This document shows positions 6,688-14,237 of a DNA stretch of 18,927 nt, one piece after another. Both the position numbers and the translations under genes were made by a program. Position 1 is the stretch's first letter, and every line of letters starts with the position of its first letter. Location of the stretch: contig DAORDI010000086.1 in NCBI GenBank assembly GCA_035345895.1, positions 1 through 18,927 of the forward strand, read 5' to 3'. The notes beneath the pieces were generated by a model. The model saw nothing but the letters and a program-made list of their open reading frames with translations, was not told where the DNA came from and did not search any database. Source of the DNA: DAORDI01 sp035345895 (GTDB lineage: Bacteria > Spirochaetota > Leptospiria > Leptospirales > Leptospiraceae).

Positions 6688-8433
6688 ATGAAATATATTT
6701 CAAAAATAACGATATCTATGGCACTCGCTGCAGGCCTCGTTGCGAACTGCAGTAAGTCTTCAGACGGAAACGACGGTGGAGCTAAGATCCTTCTGATGGC
6801 ACAACAGGTGCAAAGAGCAGCAACTGGCAGTTGTGCCTTAAGTGTAAATCATACTGGCTTATACTATGGAGGTATCGTGACAATGGCTGTTACGAATGGC
6901 GGTTCATTGTCTGCCATTTATACAAATGCTGCTGTCAATACCGGGAGCGTTACAACATTTGGACAGACTCAGTTTGAGGCTGCATCAGGTAAAAAAATCA
7001 CTGATTTAGGATATACTACCTATGCATCAGTTCCGTATAACTTAAAGTATGATGCATTTTTTACAAACTCAGCGGACGGAACTACTTGGACTTTGACTCT
7101 TAGAAACGCAGCCTTGGCTTATACAAAAACCTTCTATGACTACTTCAAGTTTACTGGTTATTTGGCAGTTTCGGATACTACGAATGCGAGTGCATCCTTT
7201 CCTACAGGTGTAGGTGCTACAGCTGTTTCGCTTGCAGGTACTGCATTGGTAACTGGAACTCCGAATCCAACAAACTGTAACACATTTGGTACTTTTGCTA
7301 CAACTTGCGTTGCATCAACTGCAACTTTGGCTTCGTCTTTGGGAATTCCAAACCTTGCAAATGGAACGGCTTCTCTGCTTTGTGCCAACATTCCAAGAGC
7401 AAGTTGCAGTTTCGGATCTCTGACTACTGCCAGCAGATCTGCTGATATTTCCGGACAGGCTTCCGTGCTCACAACTATCCTGACAACAAAAGAATGTGCT
7501 CAGCCAAATGGTGATTTTCCTGAGTCTATGAGAAGATATCTGTTCAAAGGACTTCCTGCTGCGAACTTTCTTCCGTCAACAGACAGTGTGGCTATTGCGG
7601 GATACCGAAACAATACGAAGACAAATGCTGCCCTGAGTTCAATAGATACCACTACTCAGATTCTTCCGTACTATGCTTATCCAAAATTTGGAAGTTTAGT
7701 CACTTTAGGATTTGGTGTTTTGATGCCAGTGAAAGAAGGAGCAACTGCCTATCCTACAACCAGTACTACGGATACTAACTTCTACAAAGGTTCGAACCTC
7801 AATATCACTCAAGTTGATTCCTGTGATGGAATTGGTTTGAATGTAGGACCTACTTCCGAAATGCCTCAGTCTATATCCAACGGTATAGCTACAATCAATA
7901 TGAGAAAAGCTCTGACTCCAGCTTACGAGATCGCATATTCTTTCTCCAACAATGGGAAAGCTGCTGCAGCTTATGCAGCTATCAGAGGTTACAGCAATGC
8001 TACGGGAACTATTTCTTTGACAGGCTTTACAGTGGATAACAGCAACACATCTGAGGTAAACAACTCTGCATTAGTCCCAGGCGATACAAATGGTGATACT
8101 CAAGCTTGTAATGCTTCTCTCAGAGCAAGTTATTCAGTTTCACCTGCTTTGGGCGTTACTAAAATGCCGGTTTTGAGAGCTTCTGCAGGAGATGGCGGTG
8201 CTACTCAGCTGCTGGCATTATGTGTATATGGAGGAACTTCTTCAACAAGGACATATGCTAAGACTATTTTAGCATCTGGTCTGGGAACTGCAAACGGTGT
8301 TACTTTAACATCAGGAAATATCCCTGCTTGCGGTGAAGGTCCTTTGGCCAGCTTCAAGACTGTTCAAGCAGCAGCGGCACAGAAATTTGGCGATACAGGA
8401 TTGACTAAGCTCTCTAATTTTCCTGACGATTGA
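6688..8433 (+). CDS. large putative surface lipoprotein, cotranscribed with ompL1
   Basis: This 581-residue protein has ribosome binding site AAGGAG at 6674-6679. MKYISKITISMALAAGLVANC is a lipoprotein signal peptide with Cys21 as lipid site (Asn before Cys, as in other spirochaetal lipoproteins), followed by a SKSSDGNDGG tether. The rest is rich in Ala, Thr, Ser, Asn and Gly, with several Cys residues (for example the TNCNTFG and TTCVAST region, SLLCAN and ASCSFG), which could form disulphides in an exported protein. I do not recognise a domain. The composition resembles surface-exposed or secreted beta-rich proteins. The gene follows ompL1 by 15 bases and ends at a clear terminator, so the two form an operon. 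Codon choice is similar to ompL1 and fits strong expression. It might be an accessory or surface partner of the porin (inference). No internal repeat was seen. Confidence 0.8.
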   Translation: MKYISKITISMALAAGLVANCSKSSDGNDGGAKILLMAQQVQRAATGSCALSVNHTGLYYGGIVTMAVTNGGSLSAIYTNAAVNTGSVTTFGQTQFEAASGKKITDLGYTTYASVPYNLKYDAFFTNSADGTTWTLTLRNAALAYTKTFYDYFKFTGYLAVSDTTNASASFPTGVGATAVSLAGTALVTGTPNPTNCNTFGTFATTCVASTATLASSLGIPNLANGTASLLCANIPRASCSFGSLTTASRSADISGQASVLTTILTTKECAQPNGDFPESMRRYLFKGLPAANFLPSTDSVAIAGYRNNTKTNAALSSIDTTTQILPYYAYPKFGSLVTLGFGVLMPVKEGATAYPTTSTTDTNFYKGSNLNITQVDSCDGIGLNVGPTSEMPQSISNGIATINMRKALTPAYEIAYSFSNNGKAAAAYAAIRGYSNATGTISLTGFTVDNSNTSEVNNSALVPGDTNGDTQACNASLRASYSVSPALGVTKMPVLRASAGDGGATQLLALCVYGGTSSTRTYAKTILASGLGTANGVTLTSGNIPACGEGPLASFKTVQAAAAQKFGDTGLTKLSNFPDD

Positions 8434-8456
8434 TTTCTGTTTCAGAAACCCTTTTT

Positions 8457-8487
8457 ACCAGCTCCTGTCGGGAGCTGGTTTTATTTT
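8457..8487 (+). terminator. intrinsic terminator of the ompL1 operon
   Basis: accagctcc (8457-8465) pairs perfectly with ggagctggt (8471-8479) around a 5-base loop, followed by a T-rich tail (ttttatttt). It lies 24 bases past the lipoprotein stop codon. It is the clearest intrinsic terminator in the window. Confidence 0.85.
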
Positions 8488-8681
8488 CCCTTCACACATT
8501 GATCAATTTTTTTTTAAATAGTCGAATCTAAACTGTTGAATGTATGACCTTCGCGTTCAAGAAGTTAAATTGAATCATTCCTTTTATTATGCGAAATACT
8601 CTATGAATTCATAGACCGTCCCCTCATTTTTTTCAATTGAACTCCTGCTTGGTTCCATTTCACTGGAAGCTGGAGAGAATG

Positions 8682-8924
8682 ATGAAGACTGTCTGGTTTT
8701 CTGCAAAAAACGGGGCACAGTACTGGCTAAGGCTGAACAGTGCAAAGTCGGTCTTTGAGTTTTCCTGTACACCGGGAAAGAGCGGTCAGGAAGAGTTTAA
8801 TTATGAAATATACCCTTCATCATTAAAGAATAAAATCATCATGGACCAGCTCCTGAAAGCTTTCGGTCAGGAAGAATTTTTACTGATAGAAAAATCAGTC
8901 ACTCAGCATTATCTGTCCAAGTAA
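8682..8924 (+). CDS. small conserved-looking hypothetical protein
   Basis: This is an 80-residue protein that I do not recognise. The start is set by GGAGAG at 8672-8677 in front of two adjacent ATGs (8679 and 8682, same frame); a longer frame from TTG at 8637 has no ribosome binding site. The sequence looks like a compact soluble alpha/beta protein: two early strands (KTVWFSAKNGAQYWLRL, VFEFSCTP), then a helical segment with IMDQLLKAFGQEEFLLIEKS. There is no signal peptide and no membrane segment. It stands alone between the ompL1 operon terminator and a repeat element. Coding is supported mainly by the good ribosome binding site and a normal residue composition. Confidence 0.55.
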   Translation: MKTVWFSAKNGAQYWLRLNSAKSVFEFSCTPGKSGQEEFNYEIYPSSLKNKIIMDQLLKAFGQEEFLLIEKSVTQHYLSK

Positions 8925-8947
8925 CTGTTTTTTGTTTCTGGACACAC

Positions 8948-9055
8948 TGTCGGTAATTTAGAAAATTTGTCATGGTAGCGTAAGCGAGCTTGTCGAATCC
9001 ATGACTCTGCTGGATTAGGTCGCCCTTCGACGCTCAGGGTGACAATTTACCGACA
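8948..9055. repeat. REP/MITE-like palindromic intergenic repeat
   Basis: The 108-base element is bounded by perfect 9-base inverted ends (tgtcggtaa at 8948-8956, ttaccgaca at 9047-9055). Inside are gtcatgg (8969-8975) against ccatgac (8999-9005), and a right half reading cccttcgacgctcagggtga. The pair of motifs, gagcttgtcgaa on the left and cccttcgacgctcagggtga on the right, resembles a widespread family of palindromic repeats seen in many bacterial genomes. It has no coding capacity and lies between two gene ends, a usual place for such repeats. Confidence 0.7.
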
Positions 9056-9123
9056 ACTTCAATGCAAAGACTTGAATTGCCCGAACTCTGAACTCCTTGC
9101 TCCAAACCCCCGAATTCTTACTG

Positions 9124-9630
9124 TCATTTCCACCAGACTTCCAGGCTTGTGAGAGAGTTTTTTGCATCCTGAATCCACATTGAGTCAGGGAACCGTTCCA
9201 TAAGCTCGGAATAAAGCTGTTTGGCTCTTTCCAGTTTTGTTCTGAGTTCCATCAGTTCAGGATTTTTTTCTGCATCCAGTTCCATTCTGAGTTTGTTCTT
9301 TCTGGATTTGAAGTAGGTGAGAATTGCATCATTTTCTATTTTTTTTGCAGTTTTATAGAAGTAAAAATCATTATGGGAATGCTCAGGCTCCTTGTCGGAA
9401 TTTTCTGTTTCCGAAAGTCTTGCTTCATGTTCTGCTTCTGCCTGCATTGTGAGATGTTCTTCCAGAATCTGTCTGCATTCGAGAAGCTGAATGAAGACTA
9501 CGTCTGAGGTGAATTCGCCCTTGTCAGGATGATATCTCAACGCAAGAAAATGAAATTTTCTCTGGAGTTCATCTCTTGTAAAGTTTTCTTCCAGACCGAA
9601 AAATGTAAGTGCGTTTTGAAAATTGTTCAT
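9124..9630 (-). CDS. J-domain (DnaJ-like) protein in the fliS operon
   Basis: This 168-residue protein has an N-terminal J-domain (residues about 5-60): FFGLEENFTRDELQRKFH, then LALRYHPDKG, with the HPD tripeptide at 34-36 that stimulates DnaK ATPase. It lacks the Gly/Phe-rich and zinc regions of DnaJ. After an acidic, His-containing linker (about 65-88), the rest is a charged helical segment (about 92-150, for example RTKLERAKQLYSELMERFPDS) likely to form a coiled coil or TPR-like hairpin. It is therefore a specialised co-chaperone rather than the housekeeping DnaJ. Its ATG overlaps the stop of the gene before it (ATGA), so it is translationally coupled to the flagellar chaperone genes. A role in handling flagellar export substrates is inferred from this position. 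Confidence 0.85.
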   Translation of the reverse strand: MNNFQNALTFFGLEENFTRDELQRKFHFLALRYHPDKGEFTSDVVFIQLLECRQILEEHLTMQAEAEHEARLSETENSDKEPEHSHNDFYFYKTAKKIENDAILTYFKSRKNKLRMELDAEKNPELMELRTKLERAKQLYSELMERFPDSMWIQDAKNSLTSLEVWWK

Positions 9631-9968
9631 TTTTTTTTCCAGTCTTGGATATGTTTTCTAAGCTGATTCCTGACTGAAATCTGGTTCAGTTCATTTCTCA
9701 GGTATTCCAGTTCATTGCAAAAGGCATCCTGAATTTTTTCCTGGAGCAGAAGAATGGATTCTGTAAAATCAATCATATCTTGGGGAAAGGGCATTTTTGA
9801 TCTGATCAGTTGTCTGTCTATTTTTTCGATAAGCAGGGAAGCTCTTTCCATTCGGACTGTCAAAGAAAGAATTTTTTCCGGTTTTACTGTCGGGCCTTTC
9901 AAAATGGAGTCTGCATCCTTTTTCAACAGATGCAGAAGTTTCCATTTCCTTTCGATCAGTCTGTGCAT
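9627..9968 (-). CDS. small helical protein, possible FliT-like flagellar chaperone
   Basis: This 113-residue, almost wholly helical protein is rich in Lys, Glu, Leu and Ile, with no signal peptide. It starts 2 bases after the fliS stop and ends overlapping the J-domain gene, so it sits in the middle of a three-gene operon. Sequence alone shows no diagnostic motif. Size, helical heptad-like spacing (for example LLLQEKIQDAFCNELEYLRNEL) and position next to fliS match FliT or FlgN-type export chaperones, which commonly follow fliS. These families diverge too far to be called by eye, so the FliT-like label is inference. Confidence 0.7.
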   Translation of the reverse strand: MHRLIERKWKLLHLLKKDADSILKGPTVKPEKILSLTVRMERASLLIEKIDRQLIRSKMPFPQDMIDFTESILLLQEKIQDAFCNELEYLRNELNQISVRNQLRKHIQDWKKK

Positions 9969-9970
9969 TT

Positions 9971-10405
9971 TCAGCTTTGGATGGAAAGTCCTCCTGCTTT
10001 TGGGAGATCCGGAGATGAATCCTGTTTTTTCTCAATTTCTTCCCAGCCGGTCTTCAGATTATTCAGCAGTTTGATGGTTTCACGGATTTTCTGACCGCTT
10101 TTTTCAATATTTGCTTCTATAAGGTTTTTTTTCATAAATACATAGATGCCGAGAAGGTCGCTTGCGATTTTTCCTCCTTCATCCATATTGAGGGTTGTCA
10201 TCAGTTCATTGATGATTTCCTGAGCCTTGATGATATTTGTATTCACAACATCATATTTCTTCTGGTCATGGATATTGTCCAAAGCGATATTCAGGAACCG
10301 AATTGCTCCTTCATAAAGCATAATGACCAGTCTGATCGGACTGGAAGTGGAAACTTCATTGGTTTTGTAAGAATTGTAGCCGCCACCGGTGCTGTGCAGT
10401 GCCAT
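9971..10405 (-). CDS. fliS: flagellar export chaperone FliS
   Basis: This 144-residue protein has the FliS pattern: YNSYKTNEVSTSSPIRLVIMLYEGAIRFLNIA near the start (family: Y....V.tasp.kLi.mLYdgai..l..A), then NIIKAQEIINELMTTLNMDEGG (family: i.kaq.Ii.eL...Ld...gG), then LLGIYVFMKKNLIEANI (family: L..lY.y...rL..AN). FliS binds the C-terminal end of flagellin in the cytosol, prevents early polymerisation and helps export; in spirochaetes flagella lie in the periplasm. The C-terminal tail (about 125-144) is extra and Ser/Pro-rich. Ribosome binding site agaggt lies just ahead of the ATG. It is the first gene of the minus-strand operon and divergent from purN, with 98 bases between starts. Confidence 0.92.
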   Translation of the reverse strand: MALHSTGGGYNSYKTNEVSTSSPIRLVIMLYEGAIRFLNIALDNIHDQKKYDVVNTNIIKAQEIINELMTTLNMDEGGKIASDLLGIYVFMKKNLIEANIEKSGQKIRETIKLLNNLKTGWEEIEKKQDSSPDLPKAGGLSIQS

Positions 10406-10503
10406 AAAATACCTCTAGAAAATTACATTCGACAAAAAAACTAAGCCACTTTAAGTAGTACTAAAATTTTGTATTTTCTGAGTATAGAAATTTTCCAACT
10501 CTG

Positions 10504-11106
10504 ATGAAAAAAAAGATCCTAGTACTGGCTTCCGGAATGGGAAGCAATTTCGCCGCAATCCGAGAGCATATTCGCAAGAAAAAGCTGAAGGCAGAAATAT
10601 CTGCTCTCATATCTGACAACCCGGAGAGTAATTCTCTCCTGCTTGCTCTTTCCTTCAAGATAGATTCTGTCTGCATACCGTACCGAAAGGAGGACAGAGA
10701 GGGCTATAACCGTGACCTTTTGCGTAAAATCCGGCAGTACGACCCGGATCTCATTGTCACTGCGGGTTATATGAAGATACTTCCAGAATTTATAGTAAAT
10801 GAATACGTTCACAGAATTATCAATATTCACCCGTCACTCCTGCCTGCATTTCCCGGAATCAATTCAATCCATAAGGCATATTCTTATGGTTCGCAAATTT
10901 CAGGGTGTACGACTCATTTTGTCGATAATACAGTAGACGGCGGGCCGATCATCCTTCAGTCTGCGGTAAAAATAAAGAATGGAATGTCAGAAACTGATTT
11001 GACAGAAGTTATACATAAAGAAGAACATAAAATCCTGCCCTTGTCAGTGCAGTATTTTATTGAAGATAGAATTCAGATAGAAGGAAGAAGGATTACAATT
11101 TTATGA
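10504..11106 (+). CDS. purN: phosphoribosylglycinamide formyltransferase PurN
   Basis: This 200-residue, folate-dependent GAR transformylase carries out the third step of purine synthesis, moving a formyl group from 10-formyl-THF to GAR. Landmarks are ILVLASGMGSNF (phosphate loop), DLIVTAGYMKIL, INIHPSLLPAFPG with Asn107 and His109, and SGCTTHFVDNTVDGGPII with Asp145. These three correspond to the catalytic Asn106, His108 and Asp144 of E. coli PurN, so the enzyme should be active. Length is normal. The ATG at 10504 has no clear ribosome binding site and a TATAGA box lies about 20 bases upstream (10483-10488), so the transcript may have a very short leader. The stop overlaps the purH start as ATGA, giving direct translational coupling of the two formyl-transfer steps. 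Confidence 0.96.
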   Translation: MKKKILVLASGMGSNFAAIREHIRKKKLKAEISALISDNPESNSLLLALSFKIDSVCIPYRKEDREGYNRDLLRKIRQYDPDLIVTAGYMKILPEFIVNEYVHRIINIHPSLLPAFPGINSIHKAYSYGSQISGCTTHFVDNTVDGGPIILQSAVKIKNGMSETDLTEVIHKEEHKILPLSVQYFIEDRIQIEGRRITIL

Positions 11107-12650
11107 GTATGATACAGATAAAAAGGGCATTGATTTCAGTAAGTGACAAAACAGGTCTCTTGGAGTTTGCCAAATTTCTGAATTCCAGAAAAGTGGAGAT
11201 TCTCTCTACCGGAGGAACCCTGAAAGCACTGAAGGACGGAGGAATTCCAGCGATAGCTGTGGATCAGTATACCGGTTTTCCTGAAATGCTGGAAGGAAGA
11301 GTAAAGACCCTTCATCCTAAGATTCACGGAGGCCTTTTGGCCGATTTGGACAATCCTCTTCATAAATCTGAGGCAGAAAAGCACGGAATTCCTTCTATTG
11401 ATCTGGTGGTCGTGAACCTGTACCCTTTTGCTGAAACTGTCAGCAAGGCGGGAGTGACTTTGGAACAAGCGATTGAGAATATCGATATCGGCGGACCTTC
11501 CATGCTCAGAAGCGGCGCAAAGAATAATAAGCATACTGTTGTTGTCACTGAAATTTCTGACTATCAGCTGATTCAGTCTGAAATGGAAAAAAATGACGGA
11601 AAAGTTTCCAGAGAAATCTCATTTGAGCTTGCCAGAAAGGTTTACTCGGTGACCGCATCCTATGATGCAACAATTGCAAATTATCTGAATGATCTGAAAT
11701 CAGACAAATTCCCGGAAAAACTGACATTGACTTATAAGAAAAAACAAGGGCTGAGATATGGTGAGAATCCTCATCAGAAAGCAGCTTTCTATGAACCGGT
11801 CCTGATCAAAAATGAGTTTACACCGCTCCAGGGCAAAGAACTTTCCTTCAATAATATGCTGGACTTTGATGCAGCTTTCCATATTGCATCACTTCTTCCT
11901 GAAAATGCAGTCTCCATCATTAAGCATCTCAATCCCTGCGGTATTGCTTCTGCAGAAAATCCTCTTGATTCATTTCTTCTGGCAAGAAGAACAGATCCGA
12001 TTTCTGCTTTCGGCGGAATCATTGGTATCAATGGAGAAGTCGGAAAAGATCTGGCAAATGCGATTACTGAAAACTTTGTAGAGGGTGTTCTTGCTAAGAA
12101 ATTCACTTCGGAAGCCAGAGAGTTTTTTGCGAAAAAGCAGAATATCAGACTGATAGAAATTCCAAATTACAAGGAAGCTTTGAATGAAATGGATCTTCGT
12201 CCTATTCACCATGGAATTCTGCTTCAGGATATGGATTTTGAGAGTATAAAGAAAGAAAATCTGAAAGTAGTCACAAAGAAAAAACCTTCCGAGGAAGATA
12301 TGGAAGGTCTCCTTTTTGCATGGAATGTCGTCAAATTCATTAAGTCAAATGCAATTGTCTACACGGATATGAATTCTACTTTAGGAATCGGTGCTGGTCA
12401 GATGTCCCGGGTCGATTCAGTTGAACTGGGTGCACTGAAAGCCCAGAAATCCATGCTTTCCGTTGTAGGCAGCTATGTAGGAAGTGATGCATTTTTTCCT
12501 TTTCGGGACGGTATCGATGCGGTTGCGAAAGTAGGAGCAAAGGCAATCATTCAGCCGGGCGGATCAATCAGGGATGAGGAAGTCATTCAGGCTGCCGATG
12601 AACACGGTCTAATTATGGTGTTTACCGGAATTCGTCATTTCAGGCATTAA
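11103..12650 (+). CDS. purH: bifunctional AICAR transformylase / IMP cyclohydrolase PurH
   Basis: This 515-residue enzyme is full length for the family. The N-terminal IMP cyclohydrolase domain (about 1-195) has ALISVSDKTGLLEFA, ILSTGGTLKAL, GRVKTLHPKIHGG and ENIDIGGPSMLRS. The C-terminal AICAR formyltransferase domain has LRYGENPHQ (218-225), KHLNPCGIA with the catalytic Lys274-His275 pair, SAFGGIIG, and AIIQPGGSIRDEEVI with IMVFTGIRHFRH at the end. It does the last two steps to IMP: formylation of AICAR from 10-formyl-THF and ring closure. It overlaps purN by four bases. The next gene starts 12 bases later with its own ribosome binding site, so read-through into the downstream membrane protein and sigma/CHAT genes is likely. 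Confidence 0.97.
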   Translation: MSMIQIKRALISVSDKTGLLEFAKFLNSRKVEILSTGGTLKALKDGGIPAIAVDQYTGFPEMLEGRVKTLHPKIHGGLLADLDNPLHKSEAEKHGIPSIDLVVVNLYPFAETVSKAGVTLEQAIENIDIGGPSMLRSGAKNNKHTVVVTEISDYQLIQSEMEKNDGKVSREISFELARKVYSVTASYDATIANYLNDLKSDKFPEKLTLTYKKKQGLRYGENPHQKAAFYEPVLIKNEFTPLQGKELSFNNMLDFDAAFHIASLLPENAVSIIKHLNPCGIASAENPLDSFLLARRTDPISAFGGIIGINGEVGKDLANAITENFVEGVLAKKFTSEAREFFAKKQNIRLIEIPNYKEALNEMDLRPIHHGILLQDMDFESIKKENLKVVTKKKPSEEDMEGLLFAWNVVKFIKSNAIVYTDMNSTLGIGAGQMSRVDSVELGALKAQKSMLSVVGSYVGSDAFFPFRDGIDAVAKVGAKAIIQPGGSIRDEEVIQAADEHGLIMVFTGIRHFRH

Positions 12651-12662
12651 AAAGGAGTCAGT

Positions 12663-13295
12663 ATGGAGTTCTTGCTTTTCCTGTTTTTTTATCTGCTGTC
12701 TTTGGCTGTACTGCCCCTCTGTGCCTACTATTATCTTCTGTTCAGCGATTCCGAAAGGGAAAGCTTCAGCCGTTCTGAACTGATTGATATGAAGAAAATC
12801 ATTCCTAGAGAGCTTATAGGAGTGATCGAGTCCAACGGAAGTCTGCAGATGGGTCTCATCAGTTTTTTCAGTGTGTCTGCAGTTTCTTATCTCTGGTCGA
12901 TCATAGGAGGCATTTTCAGTGAGTCCCATTATTCTCACGAAGCCGCAAACTATATATTCCATTCATTTCTTCTTCCTGGGGTTCTGTTTTTTTCTATGAA
13001 ACCTCTTGCCAATCTGTTAAAATCAGGATTCGGAAGAGAGCATTTTCTGACCAGATTTGCCAAACAGGAAATTCCTATTCTTGCCGGGGTTTCAATTACA
13101 TTGATTGCGGCATGTCTTTCTGTGTATGGTGCTTATCATGAGATGAAATTTCCTCTTCTTTTTCTGAACATTCTCATCATAGCAGGATTGTTTGCCTATA
13201 AACTTCATCTGCATCAGATAGCAGGTCTGCACAACTCGGAGGAGGATTTTGAAGAAGATCTGCATTACAGTCTGGATGAGGAAGAAAGTTATTGA
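12663..13295 (+). CDS. four-helix inner-membrane protein of unknown function
   Basis: This 210-residue protein follows AAGGAG at 12652-12657. I do not recognise its family. Hydrophobic stretches that can cross the membrane are at about 3-27, 64-85, 98-112 and 138-178, the last long enough for two passes, so four or five helices. The segment 28-60 is charged and soluble (SERESFSRSELIDMKK). The C-terminus is very acidic (EEDFEEDLHYSLDEEESY) and probably cytoplasmic. Its stop codon overlaps the TTG start of the sigma factor, so the two are translationally coupled. That overlap makes a sensor or anchor role for the sigma/CHAT module worth considering, although the protein could equally belong with the purine genes or stand alone. 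Confidence 0.75.
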   Translation: MEFLLFLFFYLLSLAVLPLCAYYYLLFSDSERESFSRSELIDMKKIIPRELIGVIESNGSLQMGLISFFSVSAVSYLWSIIGGIFSESHYSHEAANYIFHSFLLPGVLFFSMKPLANLLKSGFGREHFLTRFAKQEIPILAGVSITLIAACLSVYGAYHEMKFPLLFLNILIIAGLFAYKLHLHQIAGLHNSEEDFEEDLHYSLDEEESY

Positions 13296-14197
13296 AAGAT
13301 TTTTCCTCCGATGATACCTTAGAACTTGTATCAAAATGTGCTGCAGGAAATGAAGACTCTCTGCGTCTTTTTTTTGAGAGATTTTCTGAGGATATCTATA
13401 ATTTTCCAATCAAAGTTTTTCATCTTTCAGAAGATGAGGCTGGAGATTTTTTTATCTATGCTTTCGAGCGCCTGAAGACAGGAAAGAAATTTCAGTCATT
13501 TCAGGGCAAGTCCACCTTTAAGACTTGGCTTTTTACAGTCCTGAGAAATATGCTCATCGACTGGAAGAGAAATCAGAAGGAGCTGAAGACTGTATCCAAT
13601 CGGAAAATCAATTCTGACGGGGAAGAGTATTCCGTCCTTGAAAATGAGCCGGACAGACTGCAGACAGAAAAGCAGATTGCCGCCAAGGAGACTGAAGGGT
13701 TTTACCGCATACTTTCTGACATTAAAATTGAAAATAGAGTCATTTTTAAACTTGCCTATATTTATTATCTGAATCTGGAAGAGGACGAAATTAAGTATAT
13801 CCAGGAAAAAAATAATTACAGCAAAGAGTATATTTTAAGCAAGATTATGGAAATCCGTGATTTTCTATCGGACAAGGAACTGGAATCCATTGAGCTGGAA
13901 GATAAGATTACATCCTTGTACAACAGCATACTGAATTTGAGAGAAATCCAGAAAAAACAGGGGTACAAGGAGTTTGAGGACAATCTCCCTCAGATTGACA
14001 AGATTCAGCAGAATATTGATAAAAAGTATGAACAGAGACGGAAGCTTCTGGAAAGACGCCATAAAGGTCATTTTATTACAAAGACACCGCACAAGATGAT
14101 TACTTCTTTTTTGCAGATTCCGGAAGGCGGTGTGAGTATTTCAATTCAGAGAGTTTTGGAAAAAATTCAAAAAAAAATTTCGAGCAATGAAATATAA
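13292..14197 (+). CDS. atypical ECF-like sigma-70 factor with a helical insertion
   Basis: This 301-residue protein is longer than a usual ECF sigma factor (about 160-200). Start is TTG at 13292, overlapping the previous stop, with GAGGA at 13276-13280; no ATG fits better. Region 2 is clear at about 12-95: VSKCAAGNEDSLRLFFERF, the core-binding DEAGDFFIYAFERL, and STFKTWLFTVLRNMLIDWKR, the 2.3/2.4 promoter-melting and -10 recognition segment. An acidic linker follows (107-130). Region 4 is divergent: a 4.1-like helix pair at about 135-192, then a charged coiled-coil stretch (about 195-255), and only at 262-295 a 4.2-like helix-turn-helix (ITSFLQIPEGGVSISIQRVLEKI). The split of region 4 by some 60 residues is unusual. 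It heads the run of overlapping genes that includes the CHAT protease. Confidence 0.8.
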   Translation: MKDFSSDDTLELVSKCAAGNEDSLRLFFERFSEDIYNFPIKVFHLSEDEAGDFFIYAFERLKTGKKFQSFQGKSTFKTWLFTVLRNMLIDWKRNQKELKTVSNRKINSDGEEYSVLENEPDRLQTEKQIAAKETEGFYRILSDIKIENRVIFKLAYIYYLNLEEDEIKYIQEKNNYSKEYILSKIMEIRDFLSDKELESIELEDKITSLYNSILNLREIQKKQGYKEFEDNLPQIDKIQQNIDKKYEQRRKLLERRHKGHFITKTPHKMITSFLQIPEGGVSISIQRVLEKIQKKISSNEI

Positions 14198-14237
14198 TTC
14201 TAAACTTTTCTGTCTTAATATGTAGCGTGAGGATCTT

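Noticed and set aside
7158..7472. 104-residue open frame on the minus strand within the large lipoprotein gene
   Set aside because: It is antisense to a well-supported gene with signal peptide and ribosome binding site; the Ala/Val-rich sequence is a by-product of the Ala/Thr/Asn-rich sense strand.
8948..9055. An insertion sequence or integrated element
   Set aside because: There is no transposase gene and the element is only 108 bases long; a REP/MITE-like repeat is the simpler reading.
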